A program made the position numbers and the translations under genes. The notes beneath the pieces were generated by a model. It saw only the letters and a program-made list of their open reading frames with translations, made no database searches and was not told where the DNA came from. From contig NC_089985.1 of assembly GCF_036417845.1 (NCBI RefSeq), positions 27,362,583 through 27,426,582 of the forward strand: 64,000 nucleotides of DNA. The letters run 5' to 3'. Positions 39,263-51,669 of this stretch are shown in pieces (the stretch's first letter is position 1; every line of letters starts with the position of its first letter). The stretch is from Apteryx mantelli (Eukaryota > Chordata > Aves > Apterygiformes > Apterygidae).

Positions 39263-40338
39263 CTGCAAAGAAACAGAATGAGGAAAAAATAAACCACAAA
39301 ATCTTCACATCATTACGTCTCGAATTAAATAACATACAATAGAACAGCATATATTTCTATCAGATATCCTTCACAAGTCCAGGAACATTTTCACTATCTG
39401 AAAATATGTACTAAATATTTGCAAATACTAATGTATTGACAGGAGCTGCAGAAAGTATATTCAGCTAACATGCACAGGTGAAAATATGGAAACCTAGCCT
39501 CCCCCCAACCTTTATTTATAGAGTAGACTATTCAATTTTACAAGTAATCCTTTAATTTTGAAATTGATATGGTATTAGGACTTACAGTTTAGATAATCTG
39601 AGACGTAACAGTTGGTTTTAGATGCATAATGTAATACTGCTTCTTTAAAATTACCAAGCAGCCAGCAAAATTTTTTTCTGCTTTAATATCAAATTCTGTA
39701 TTTTAGAAGTTTATAATGTCATACCAGAAACCAATATAGATTTTCTCCTCTTTGGCCGAATGCTGGATGAAACTCTACCAAATTATTAAATTTCAAGTCA
39801 ATCACTTCTGAATGACACAATTAATTTCAACAATACTGCCAAAAAAGTGCATGAGTGTGCAGTGCAAAAAATGGGTAAATATATTAATAAGGCTCTGTGT
39901 GTACATGTGTGTGCACATGTATTTGTGTATATACATATAAAAAGAATGCCAATAGCTGTTGAGATATATATGACTATACAGAGAGAATATATATATAATG
40001 TATATCTTTTTAGTATGTCAACATTTAATTTCAGCTCCTCTTTCAGAAGTTTAAACCACCTGCTTCATTAATAGCTGGTGTTTCTCAACTGAAAATGAAA
40101 CACTGCTGTAAGTGGGAAATTAAGGCCACAGTAATATTTTTGTTGAATGTAAATACTATTTATGAGCATGTCTATCTTATTTTCTCATAGCGCTAAATAT
40201 CATGAGATATTTTCTCATTTTATTTTAGCCTTGCTGTGTCAGAACACTGAAAACTTGGCAGTTTGTTGTGTTTTAATTCAAATCTATTCTAAATAGTCAG
40301 TTCAGAGAACAAGATCAGGACACACACAGAAGACTTAC
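39263..40338 (-). other. ADGRL2: Intron of 1.1 kb
   Basis: AT-rich; a short region of TA and GT dinucleotide runs lies near 39900-40015. Nothing else recognised. Confidence 0.7.
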
Positions 40339-40548
40339 CTTGTACTCTGTCTTATCGATGCCTATTAGGAAAATGAACTCAGCAATGAATAGGTTGATAC
40401 AAAGGTTCTTGTGAATAGTATTACGATCACTTTGTAGGCCACGGAAAAAACAGAATGTGAAGATGCAGATGGCCAGGCAAACAAGAGAGATGACAATTCC
40501 CACCCAGGTGATGACAGTGAGGAGCAATTCGTGCACTCCATCTTTGTA
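40339..40548 (-). CDS. ADGRL2: ADGRL2 exon: transmembrane helices 1 and 2
   Basis: This 210-base exon (70 codons, phase 0) encodes [38 protein letters not shown], then [20 protein letters not shown] and [12 protein letters not shown]. It gives TM1, the first intracellular loop with the family-typical RNTIHKNL, and TM2. The acceptor is ATTTCTAG and the donor is TACAAG|GTAAGT. The terminal EYK differs from mammalian KYA; ADGRL paralogues also vary at this junction. Confidence 0.98.
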
Positions 40549-41554
40549 CTAGAAATAATCAAGAATGGAGAAAATTAATATGACTCTTTATGAGTATAAA
40601 CAAAAATCCATTTTCACAGGTAGCATCCAGAAAAGTTACTTGCTCATTATATGAGATGGGGAAAATGTACTCCGCAATTTATCAGCCTCAGGTCAGCTTC
40701 TCAGAAGAGCAAGATTAGGGTAAGTAGAAGACCAGCAGGTCGAAGTGCGAAAGATGACTATTTTTGCCAATCAGAGAGCATTTTGACTTCTGCTACGACT
40801 GACTGTAAACTTGTTGGACAAGAACAAGTAGAGAGACATAACATTTTGAAAGTACCACTAGACTCTGATGCAAGTGAAGTGGGAGAGCTTTCACTTGGGC
40901 CTTCTTCTAAGAGTACACATTCTTTCCTACAGACCTGCAACTCCACATCGGAAAAGACGGCTAAGATTAACAATGGACACAGCAATTAGGACAAAATGCA
41001 GTATATGTTACATATCAAACTCCAGTTCTAAGATGATTCCTTCCTTCAGTTGCAACAGACTCACTCTTGTCATCTCAGTTGCTTTTTTAGTGACCTTTCA
41101 GAATACAATGGGTTTATGAAAAGCCTCATAACCTTGCAAATAGTGCATACTCTGGGCCCCTTGACATCTGGCAAGTGCTTTGACTAGACAATAAAATTTC
41201 AGAGTACAAACAGGCATTCAAAAACCCAGTAAGGTAGCTCTTTGACCTTCCTATCGTAAGGAGAGCTGGCACTTATGCTTCCAGAGAACAGCCTGCACAG
41301 GTGCCCCTACAGATAGTCTCCATCTGTAATCTGTAAAGTCTGTAGAACGGTTGTAAGGCTGGTCAGTAACTTTAAAATACGACTTGAAGAAATCTCTTGT
41401 CCTTCCTTGTCCATCTTTCATGTTATTTTGGAAATAGTGGGTAGAAGTTATAAATACTGAAGAAACATCAGAAGTTTTGGATCCTTCTAAAAAATTTAAA
41501 GTTAAATCTTAAAAGGTTTGTTTCCTGCTCATGGCTAGAAACATCATTACTTAC
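40549..41554 (-). other. ADGRL2: Intron of 1.0 kb
   Basis: A + strand open frame at 40651-40989 covers part of it but resembles no known protein and looks like chance. Nothing else recognised. Confidence 0.7.
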
Positions 41555-41728
41555 CACAATTTCCCGATGAGCCATAAGAATTGCAAAGTTGGTTAGGTGA
41601 CTGCAAGCACAGGTTGTATGAGTTCTATTCGTGTCAACCAGTTTGCAGCCTTGAGTTGACCAATATCCCATCATAGTCCTCTCTGAGTAGTTCCAGAAGG
41701 AACAATTTGCATTGAAGTAATTGTCAGG
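41555..41728 (-). CDS. ADGRL2: ADGRL2 exon: GPS cleavage motif and tethered agonist
   Basis: This 174-base exon (58 codons, phase 0 at both ends) encodes [39 protein letters not shown] and [19 protein letters not shown]. It contains the full GPS signature: Cys-x-x-Trp, GYW, GC, CAC and the autoproteolysis tripeptide HL|T. After self-cleavage the new N-terminus TNFAILM acts as the tethered agonist in this receptor class. All catalytic residues are present, so cleavage should be intact. The last residue, Val, replaces Ala of the mammalian protein at the junction. The acceptor is ATCTCCCAG and the donor is ATTGTG|GTAAGT. Confidence 0.98.
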
Positions 41729-42813
41729 CTGGGAGATAAAAGGATAAAATAAAATGAGGATTTTACACACTAAGATGGCAATAACAATTGTTTAATATGT
41801 GTAAAGGGTAATTTAGATTAAACTTTGCATGTTTCGGACAATAAAGCTTTTCATCAGCAAAATTGTGGACTATGTTATACATGGAAGACATCTAGTTTAA
41901 AAGGGACTTTATAGTCCGAAACATTCTAAAGTGTAGTCTCAATTACTGTAGACCCATTTTTAAACAATTACAATTTCCATCTTACAATTTTATGCACTGA
42001 TGGTACATTATAGCCATTTTTGTTCTCTGCAAAATTAGGACTGTGAATTTATTCTGAGGAGATTTCTCCTGTAATTGAGTATTTAAAAATATGTTCTCTT
42101 TCCTATGATTCTTACCTTTGGTCAGGCCAAAGACATGTGAACAGACATCAGGAAAAAGTTAATTCCTCAATGCCTATCTATTTTGATGAAAAACCATCAA
42201 AACAGATTTACAAAACCATGGAAAATGGGAGGAAGATCCAAACATCTTTTCTCCACGCCTATACTGATCATTTAGTTTTCCCATGTGAAACATGAAACAG
42301 AAAGGACCAACTTAAAGAGCAAAGAAATACGTGAAATAAATTATCATGCAGAAGATACATACAAATCTGAAGCATAACACACCAAAGATATCTTACTTTG
42401 TTTTTCACTGCATAAATATATTTAAACAATTTCTATAGGTTTCCAGAACTTGTCTGAAATCAATGTAAAAAGTTCAAGCATCATTTAAACTTGCCATCTC
42501 AAACAAACAAGAATCTTAACGGTTGATATTTTCTATCCTACTACTAAGGTTAGAGTTAATTTTCATTTAGAAACAAATTAGTCATTTACATTTTCATGTT
42601 GATTACTGAATTAGCTTTCATTAAGAATACACTTAAGTTCTAATAATCACTGAACCAGGCTCATTTAATTTTATGTTCACAGACTTAACTAAACTTGTGT
42701 CTTTGACCTAGTCCAACTTTTAAAATTGAAATGGAAAAAAGGTTATTTTTCTGCATTGCTTTTTTCTCGTGCTGATTTTATGACCTTCCCGTTAGTTCAT
42801 TAGCGAAACTCAC
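41729..42813 (-). other. ADGRL2: Intron of 1.1 kb
   Basis: AT-rich sequence; nothing recognised. Confidence 0.75.
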
Positions 42814-43019
42814 ATCGATGTGCTCCAGAGTGAAATGCACAGGATCAGTCAGGTACACCCGGCTCGACTCCTTGTTGATGGAGGCTGCGATGACGTGGGA
42901 GTTCACCGCGATGGTACTATTCCGCCCAGCAAAGTCGCTGCCCAGCTTTATGGTTGCATTTTCCGTACTGAGAAAACGTCCCAAACTTTTGTAAATGATG
43001 AAAACCAGTTTTGCTAATC
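42814..43019 (-). CDS. ADGRL2: ADGRL2 exon: GAIN domain, subdomain B
   Basis: This 206-base exon encodes [60 protein letters not shown] and HFTLEHID. It supplies GAIN beta strands; NAT and NST are potential N-glycosylation sites. The acceptor is TTTTGTAG and the donor is ATCGAT|GTGAGT. It ends in phase 0, and the next exon starts with PDNYF. A short 271-base intron separates it from the previous exon. Confidence 0.97.
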
Positions 43020-43290
43020 CTACAAAAGAAAAACTCCCATCATCATGCCATGAAATTCATACTCATCAGAGAGTGCAATCTGTAATCTAATGAATGGAAA
43101 ATGAAGCATCAGTAAACAGAGAGGCATTCTCAGGCTATAGATTGGAAGAAAAATGCCCAGGTACCCACTACCTTTAAAAAAAAGTCACTAACAGTCTTCT
43201 TTTGTTTTGTTTTCATTTTTTAAGTAGGGGGGAGAATGCAGTTTTTATAAAACTTAATGGAGGTGTCAGTGTTAGGCGCCCAGGACTCAC

Positions 43291-43413
43291 CGTTCCTGCT
43301 GTTCTGCTTCACGGTGCTTGCAGAGAGCTGAATCGAATTGCCGCCTTTACTGCCCTGAGGAAACTTCAAGTCCTGCACCTGGCCCTCAGTAATGAGCACT
43401 GCAACATCCAAAA
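43291..43413 (-). CDS. ADGRL2: ADGRL2 exon: GAIN domain, subdomain B
   Basis: This 123-base exon encodes [20 protein letters not shown], then [13 protein letters not shown] and TVKQNSRNG, the first strands of the GAIN beta sandwich. The acceptor is CCGCCTAG, with few pyrimidines next to it, and the donor is AACG|GTGAGT. It enters with two bases of a Val codon and leaves with the first base of a Gly codon. Compared with the human protein the run GSKGGNS is slightly diverged; the rest aligns closely. Confidence 0.96.
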
Positions 43414-45531
43414 CTAGGCGGGCCAGAGAAAAAACAAGTGGTAAAAAGAAGGATGAAGAAAAAGTCTTTTGGCCAGATTGCAGTATGCCTGGAGATGGTA
43501 TTTTCCCCCTGCCCTTTCTTTAATTTCCTCACACGGCGGTCCTTATTTGCCTCTGTAAGACAGATCTCTACTGGCATATTTCAACCACACAGACTTAGAT
43601 TCTTTATATTTTAACTAAACCTAGTGCATGCTACTGAAATGACAGCCCTATAATAGTGAAAACATGACATCAAACCTTTTTTAATGTGTGCTCAAAAAAC
43701 CCCTCTTAAAAATACCACAAACACAAGTGTTGCAGAGAAATGTTTATTTGGAAGCTCCGTAAACCTGTACAATATCCACTGATCTAGAGCTCTGAGTATT
43801 GATTTAGATATAATAAGGTTTTGAAACAGTCAGCAAATGAATAGCTAAATACACCTAAGCAGCATATTTAGTGAAATCAGTATTCATATCTAAAGAAGAG
43901 TCTAATATTTTTTTCTAATTCTAATTTTAAAAAAAGGTTTATAATAAGACATTTTATTTGTCCGCTAAAAAAAAGTATTTTAAAGTGAAAGCTCAGATGC
44001 AATTCATCCTTACTTAAGTTCTAATTTTATACCACATTATATGTAAAGGAGCTTTCACGGGATTACCACTGAAGGCTGGATTCTTTTGGATCTGGAAAAT
44101 CACATAGGTCAGGGCAGTCAATTTATTATCAAATATCTGTGTTATGTTAAACTGGGTACATAGACCTACAAAAGGTATGGAATTTGTGAATGATTTCTGA
44201 TTCTCTAAAACACCTATACGGATGTGTGTTCAGAATTTAGCACAGGCCTATTCAGTTTTGCTTGAGACCAGCAGTGTACTACTAATCACGACTTGAAGAC
44301 AGCTTATGATAAGCAGCGATGGTCAAACAGCCTGCTGAACTCAGTGGACCTGCTTATTTACATCCTAACTGAGATGTCTAGCTATATTGTCTGTGTTAAA
44401 GGAGCATCTGCCTTAGAAATGAAATATATGATAGTTGGGAAAAGGTTCTTTGCTTTTTTAAGCAAAACCAAAGTAAGTACATTATTTAAGGCTTCTGTAT
44501 AAGTGAGAAGAAATACTAATGGCTAATTCCAGCCCAGACTCTCAGAGGATTTTCTGCAATTCTACCCACATTCCTTCAGAACCAACTGGTGCAGTTACTT
44601 CAGTAACAGATTGTAACACCCTTCCTGACCCCTTCCCAATATCTTCCTCCTCAGATAAAAACTAAGCAGAATCATCTTCTACAGTTACAAATACGCAGAC
44701 ATCGAAACGTGAATTTAAAGTCTAATTTCTACACTCTATTTCAAGTCTCTATCTTGGTACCCCTTCAAATTAGCAGACTTTCAGCTTCCTTGTACCTCAC
44801 TGAGACGTCATTCATCACCGTAATAAGACAAACGATTTTAATTTTATGCATAGCAATGATTTTTGCTATAACACAGCCCATCTCCCAATATTTGCACATC
44901 TCTAATACTAAACTCCTTCATTTCTCTGTCACCACTTAAATTTTAAATTATGCTCCAACTATCTTCAGCTATTCTGCAGTCTCTGGAGCATAGCTATTCT
45001 GCATTATGGGAGATGTAGTCCACTGAACACATTTTTACCTGAAGGCAGTCATGTTTAATATAAACATTTGGCCGATGTTCTGAGTGCCTAAAATATTTAA
45101 CCAGCAAAGCGCAATGCAAAAAGTAATTTAAATTCATTAGGAATAGATTATATATAATAGGAAAGCATTTCTGCAGCTCTGCAGAAAGCAGTTACCTCAG
45201 AAAAATCCATACTCTGCCATTTAAGCACTCTTCATAGCCTTACGTTCTGCTAATGATTTTTCAGTGGTAAATCAACTTTGCAACATCAACTACTTTACAT
45301 TTTACAGTGTATTAATAATACTAAAGAAGAACGCTAATTTTGTAGAACTATACAAGAAAAGCACTTCTCTGCTTAGGAGCACTTTTTTTCTACACAGGCA
45401 GGTATAGCTTTCTAGCAAATGCTGCATAGCTCAGCTTTCAGAGAGTATGTGGCTATCGAGAATATGTTTGTTGTTTTTGCATAATGCAATGCAGAGCACT
45501 TGAAGTTATGCTTGAAAAGAAATTCACTTAC
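43414..45531 (-). other. ADGRL2: Intron of 2.1 kb
   Basis: AT-rich. At 45001-45019 the minus strand reads ACTACATCTCCCATAATGC, which resembles the ZNF143/THAP11 promoter motif. No exon found. Confidence 0.65.
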
Positions 45532-45715
45532 CAATATTTTCTGTGGGCATTGAGACTCTAGTTGGTTCTAAGAGATTATCAGCCAAGACAAAAGCCCCTT
45601 CTTCTAAAGTATCAAGTAACATGGTTGCTGCATGGGCTTGTTCAGAAGAATTCATATCTTTCCAGGACTCTAGAGCTTCAGGCCTGAGCAGGTTGTCCAC
45701 TGTATCAACAATTGC
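45532..45715 (-). CDS. ADGRL2: ADGRL2 exon: GAIN domain, subdomain A
   Basis: This 184-base exon encodes [40 protein letters not shown] and [20 protein letters not shown]. It continues the helical GAIN subdomain; NSS is a possible N-glycosylation site. The acceptor is GAATGCAG and the donor is ATATTG|GTAAGT. It enters in phase 0 and leaves with the first base of a Val codon, completed by the next exon. Confidence 0.97.
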
Positions 45716-48700
45716 CTGCATTCATTAGAAAACTATCATTAGGTCTGACTGCCCCAGGCAGCTGGGGAAAATTTCCAACATTATCTGGTGACAATTATAA
45801 TACTTAACTGTCAGAATGATTTACTGTGATTTAATGGCACTAGAAAACTATTGCCAACATAAAAATATTTTCCATCCCCTTGCTGAACTAGCATTAACAG
45901 AAGCGCAGCCACTAGTACTGTGTTGTCCCTAAGTGGTAAACATGCATATTTGACTCATCTCATGTCAGATATAAAGAAGTCTTATTAATGTGCTGAAAAA
46001 TTTAAAAATAAATGCTACAAGTTTTGCCCGAAGCTTTCATCTTAAAGTTAATGTCAAAATACATAACTTCTATTTAAAAATACTAATGCCAAAAATGGCA
46101 TTCTGTAGTTTTGGCTAACTTAAGACAACTCATGCAGCTAGAGCACCATAAACTGCTTGTCTATGACAAACTGCCTTCTTTATTACAGGAGGCATGAAAT
46201 GAAGCTGACTCAGTGGATATAAATTAACCTGGGCCACTCTCACTCCCCCTTCTGTTCCTGTACCTGTTCATAGATATTTAAAAAGATTACTAACTCTCAT
46301 TCCTGCACAAAGGTCAGTTTAAAAAGGAAATCAATAGAGCAAACAAGATGTCCACTGACTGTCCCTGTTATCAGTGAAGGCAAAACTGTAAAACTGAGTA
46401 AAGCTGCCATTTAAAAAAGTCTGTCTTGTAACAACTCTATCATCGTGTTTTAAGGTTCATTAAGCTGCATATAAAGTAACAGTAAATAAGGAGGAAAAAA
46501 GAATTCAGAGACATCGTTACATTATTTTTACAAAATAATTCAATCAATCACAGTAATCAGTTAATCAATTGAAGGCAGGCTCTTACAATAATGCATAATG
46601 TAGCTGTGCATTGAGTATGCTGTGCATTGAGTATGCCATGCATTGCTGAAACACCATGTTTACTCTGTCCCATTTACCTACTCATAATGTGTCCTTAAGC
46701 ATATATATAATTTGTTTGATCAATTTAAAAGCATTGGGAATGGAAACAGAACATGTTGTACAAACAAAAATATTTTGCTCTGGAATACTGTATTGTGGAA
46801 ATAAATGAATAGAAAAAGTTGGTCGAGACTATTGTCAGAGCAAGATTAATTAGCCTAATCCATTTTAATATCCTCTTTCTGTCTGCACTGTGAGCCACCA
46901 CGACCTTCCTGGCAGGTGGAAGATACTTCGAAGTGGCATTAAAGCCTTTTTTCTTTCTCTAATGGGAGACAGAATAGTCAAAATGCTCACACTGATACTG
47001 CTGCAGCCATTAACTAGAGTGGAACAGAAATTGGTCTGCAGAGGCCAGATTCATTAGTCACCAAGAAATACAGATTGGAGCCTCTAATCTGAGGTACAAA
47101 TGAATCCTCTGTCACAAAGTGGGAACTTGCTTCATTTGCATAGTGTAAGCCAGCTTTTGAGTTGTAATTTCAAGAGGTTTATTAGTCTTATCTGAGCAGG
47201 GAAGCCCGTTTGAGACCTACAGAAAATGACACTGGTCAGAAATGAAGGTTGTGCCAAAGTTTCTTGTGTATCTCTGTATAGGGCTGATGGTATGCATTAA
47301 TTAATATGAAATGCTTTTTATTTATTATGGAATAATCTAACTCTGGCTTTTTCATTGGAATCAGAATGGTCATCTGTGCAATGATACTTCTGAGGCGTTC
47401 TCTCCCCTCAGACAAAAGAGACATGGAAGGTGGAAAGACCACGCTGCCCCTGCAACGCATCAGTCTAGGCAACTCAATTACTGTTCTTCACACAGTAATA
47501 TTTATTACTAAAAATTAAAGTATGAAAATTCAGTTTACTCCAACAATACCTGCTGGATTACCCTTTACTATGAAAAATCATGTTTTCTAATCAAAAACTA
47601 TTAAAATTATTATTTGTGAAGTGAATTTCTCTCCTGATCTTTGTTTCTTTTTGTTGATTTATTGCTGTAACTGGTCATCTCCCATCCCTTTTCTAGGCTG
47701 CAGGATGAAAGAGAGAAGGACTGTACAGAGAGCTGTCTCTTCAGTAAGTCTGCCTTATTTTATTATGTTGCAAAGTATTTCCAAGTTCTTTTTAAAAATC
47801 ATTCTTACATTTAATCTCAGAGGGTACAAGTAAAACCCAGTGTTTTAAAAGAAACTTTGAAAAAATATGCAGTAAAATTTTTAAGAGCCTCCGACTTGAT
47901 CTATTCTAGGTCTTCTTCTCTCTTCTTAACAGGACTGGGGTGGCATTACTGGCATTGTATCACAGAGTAGGAGCTGACAACTACAGACAATCATTCTGCG
48001 GAAGATGAAAGAAACTGAAAATCAGGCAACATATAGCCTGGTTAGTGGGATATACTGGCATATATTGGCAATATATTAGCATATATTGCTTGGCATATAT
48101 TTTTCTAGTGAAGTTGGAGAAATGTTTTTCTTTACATTTTATCCTGAAATTGCTGAATCTGGCCTTTGTAAGAACTCTTAAAACTGTAAGAAATAGTGAT
48201 TTTACTAGGTATAAAAATGCACAAGGAACAAAGCAGGCTATATAATGTAAATTTTTCATGCAAGTAAATTTAGTCTAACCAGTCTTTGATATAAAAAACT
48301 ACCAAGGTGAAGGAATTTCTGATCAGTTGCCAGCTTTTTCCTCTACCCAAAGTCATATTACAAGGAAAGAAATGTTACTTCCAATTCAGATAATAACCAT
48401 TTCTGTTCTTATACTTTTGAGAAAGTGGAGGTAAAAGAGGTATAAAATTTGATCTTTTTCTTTTCTGAGAGTTTTATACCTGTGCAAAGCCAACATTTGT
48501 ACAGTTGATATGGGGCACAATACACATTTATCAAAGACTGAAATACATAGGATCATGCAGCAAGATGATAAAGCGTGGCAGGTTGCTGAAGCAGGGAGAA
48601 AGCAGGGTGACAGCACAGGAGAGATACCTTAAGGTAAGCCCTGCATGTCTTCTCTCGTTTTTGGAGCTTTTTAGTAAGAAAAAAGAAAATCAGAAGTTAG

Positions 48701-49699
48701 ACACATTCTGGAAAGCTTCAGAAATATCCAAAAATTAGTCTGGTGTTTCAAATCCCAAACTTGAACTATAAAGAGTCTGGACATTAATATAGTTTCTGTC
48801 CAATGATGACCATAAAAAATCATCATACAGGAAACTTTTCTTCCAAACCTTAATACAGATGCCTAGATATCTTTGCCCAAAAAGTGGGATTTCTGTGAAA
48901 AGGTCGAAGGAGAAAAATCCTGTGTGAGCACCTGATTTGTCTCTGGGCAAACTCTTTTAAGGGTAGCTAGGGATTTTAAACAAAATTATTGTCAAAATAT
49001 TGAAGGAGTAGGAGGATCTCTCTAAAGTAGGCTGAAAAATGTTTCATTTGTAGCCTGTTGACTAAACTGAGGCAAGGAAGAGACCATGAAGTATAGCACT
49101 TCCTCTGAAAAAAACAGGAACGATATCACTTTTGTGACTTGCAAGTAAAACACTAAGACATAAGTTTTCTCCGAAATAAGGTTTCCTAATTCCAAACATG
49201 GGGCAGATTTTTAATATACCAATTTTAACTAATGTTGTATCTTAAAAAGGCTAAGAAAGTGCTATTATTCTGTAGGAAGTCAGATCAAAACAAAATCCTG
49301 CACCTATGCAGAATTCCACTGATTTTATTATATATTCAGGCTGATCATTAAAATGATCACTGGACAAAAAAACTGGACAAAAATACTGATTTGTTATGGA
49401 ATTTCTGAGAGCTAGTGCCCATTTCCCTCACATGAGTTATAATGTACTCCATATTCTGATAAGGGACATACAGCTATTCTGTTTTTAGGACAAGTCAGCT
49501 ATGGTGAATTATAGCATATCACCTACAGAAGGGAATTTAAACATTCTATTGCGTATTTACTGCTGTTTCCTCTCACATGTTTATTCCAGAATTAAAAGCA
49601 CGCAGGAGCAAAGTATGCATTTGGCAGTAATATTTCTGAAAGGAAAAAAACCCAAGGGCAATGGTTATCCCAGCAGGGGTGAGGAACAGAGGTGCGTAC
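45716..49699 (-). other. ADGRL2: Intron of 4.0 kb within the GAIN-coding region
   Basis: AT-rich. A perfect 16-bp tandem duplication lies at 46605-46636, and imprecise copies of a GGCATATATT-like unit occur near 48050-48105. No exon or transposon was recognised. Confidence 0.7.
46605..46636. repeat. Perfect 16-bp tandem duplication
   Basis: TGTGCATTGAGTATGC twice head to tail, followed by a partial, diverged third copy. Intronic. Confidence 0.95.
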
Positions 49700-49885
49700 C
49701 TTGTTATAACTCCTTCCCGCAGAGTCTTTCTCACTGGGCCTCAGTTCCTGCAGCTGAGCATCGAGAATGTCCACGAGCTGCTCCATCAGCCTCACCGAGG
49801 AGCTGACATCCCCGGCAAACACTGGTCCTTTGGTGTGTTTAGCCAGTTCATTGGCCAGACTAGCAGCATTTTCTCCACTTCTGAT
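49700..49885 (-). CDS. ADGRL2: ADGRL2 exon: GAIN domain, subdomain A
   Basis: This 186-base exon (62 codons, phase 0 at both ends) encodes [20 protein letters not shown], then [20 protein letters not shown] and [16 protein letters not shown]. It is the alpha-helical first part of the GAIN domain, the autoproteolysis-inducing fold common to adhesion GPCRs. The acceptor is TCATTTCAG and the donor is AACAAG|GTACGC. It is almost identical to mammalian ADGRL2. Confidence 0.97.
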
Positions 49886-50729
49886 CTGAAATGACAATTT
49901 ATATTTTCTCAGCAGGATCCCTTGTTCTGCTTGCGGCTCCTAATTCCAATTCCCCGTACACCTTTGTTGTGGTGAAATAACCATTTGCACATACATTCAA
50001 ATCTGCAACTAATTGAGACCAATAATGTTCTCTTTATCTCAGAAGATTAAAGGTTCTTAGATCCGTGACACACAAAAGCAGTTCTTAACAGCCATCAAAA
50101 CCAGAAATCAGACTGGGACTTTTGGGCTAGATCTTCTGTTTCATCCTCACTTTTATTTTACTGCCATTATTAGACACTAAGAAATCTATTTGTTCATATC
50201 AGTGCTTGAAGCATTTGAAAGTCAAGTAGCCTGGTACTGACAACAAATTATCCAGTTTTCATAAACTTGGTAAATCTCAGTAGGGAGGGAAAACAAAGAA
50301 AGTGGCTCTGTGCTCTAATCATACTGTTATTAATGCACTCATATAAAAAATCTATTTATTACAGTATAATTTTTCCCTAACTAAAAAACTGCTTTTATAC
50401 CACACATCTTGCTGTGTGATTTACAATATTTGATTCATTAAGCAAATACAGCTTTTGTTTTTTGAACACAAGGCAAGCTATTTTGCTTTAAATAGCGATG
50501 AAATTCCATGAGCACAGATACAGCACAAGAACTTAGGGCAAGAGCTTACCAGAACCCACACGTGAACCCAACTTTTGATAAATGCTTTACACACCAAGCA
50601 TGTGTAACACCTTCTATTCTAAATGAGTACAGTAATAGAGATGGTTTCAACAAACAAACTGAATTATTAACGCTCAGAGTTAAAATCCTTAATCACCAGT
50701 GTATGTCGTATTAAAAGGTTCCAACCAAC
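49886..50729 (-). other. ADGRL2: Intron of 844 bases
   Basis: AT-rich intron following the weak GTTGGT donor. No other element recognised. Confidence 0.75.
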
Positions 50730-50833
50730 CTTTTGCGCCAGCTGGTTCACCCAGTGCGAGGTGCAGTTGCTGAGATCGGGGCCTTTGGGGTTCCACGTTC
50801 CAGTTAAAACCACACAGAGATACGAGGCCGTTC
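50730..50833 (-). CDS. ADGRL2: ADGRL2 exon: hormone-receptor motif
   Basis: This 104-base exon encodes [18 protein letters not shown] and [17 protein letters not shown], completing the HormR motif with its Cys-Trp pattern (YLC, GTW, LSNC) and leading into the GAIN domain. The acceptor is GTTGTAG. It ends in phase 0 with AAG. The donor reads AAAAG|GTTGGT, which is weak: positions +3 and +4 depart from the GTAAGT consensus. No in-phase alternative donor is visible nearby, and the boundary matches the mammalian protein and the next exon exactly. Confidence 0.95.
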
Positions 50834-51372
50834 CTACAACAGATGTAGAAAGCTACAGTGAAACTGAAACCATTTTTCTGCATGCATTTAGGAAATCAGC
50901 TACAATGTACTCCTAACAGATGCTAAATTCTGAATACCACTAATGGAAGTAGTTGACAATAATTGACAAAAACGTTAAGAAAATAATGTAGATTACAAAC
51001 AGCAATAAAAAAGTCAGTGAAAAGTACCAGACGTTTTCTGCAAACAAACAAAAAGCCCTTGATTTTTTCTGGAGCTCATCCAGAGGGGAGCTCATAACGA
51101 GAAAGGCAGCTGTAAGCATATTTCACAACCATCCTCAAGCAAAGACCTAAAATTTGACCTGGATTCTCAAAGAGTATGTGCAAGGCAATTCTGCACCCGC
51201 GCTCAAATGTCTTTTATAGACTGCAACTTGACCACTGCCTGTAGATACTGCATTCTCCAAGCAACAAAAAAATCATATGACAGCTTGAGATTAAAAAAAT
51301 TCACCGTGAGAGAGCTGCACATTGCTTTTGAAACATCTGCTTGAAATCAAGATACATTTTTAAAGGCAATAC
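50834..51372 (-). other. ADGRL2: Intron of 539 bases
   Basis: AT-rich; nothing recognised besides its splice sites. Confidence 0.8.
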
Positions 51373-51669
51373 CTCGTGTTCCTTTGGGGCAAGGGCGTTC
51401 AACCATCATTCCTCTTTGTGTCTGAGGCCAGCTAATCCCCCTAGCCTCAGTCGGTTCACAGAATCTCTCTGGCAAAGGGAAAAAACTTGTCACAGGAGGA
51501 ATTTTGGTTGTGGAAACTGGTGGTGGTGGCTTGGGTCCTCTGCTTCCTTCCTTCGTTCCTCCGGCTAATGTTGTGCTTACAGGACCTTTCTGTGATGTAG
51601 TGCTAGTGGTGGACACTGTGGTTTTGTATAGCTCTGCAGAAGAAGTTATTGTCACTGCTGTGGTAGGCA
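51373..51669 (-). CDS. ADGRL2: ADGRL2 exon: Ser/Thr/Pro-rich linker and start of the hormone-receptor motif
   Basis: This 297-base exon encodes [18 protein letters not shown] and then repeated S/T/P residues ([30 protein letters not shown]), followed by [19 protein letters not shown] and [14 protein letters not shown]. The first half is a likely O-glycosylated flexible stalk separating the olfactomedin domain from the membrane-proximal domains. The second half begins the HormR motif, whose Cys and Trp (FCE, ISWPQ, RPCP) are conserved. Acceptor TCTGTGCAG, donor CGAG|GTATTG. It enters with two bases of the Val codon and leaves with the first base of a Gly codon, matching both neighbours. Confidence 0.97.
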
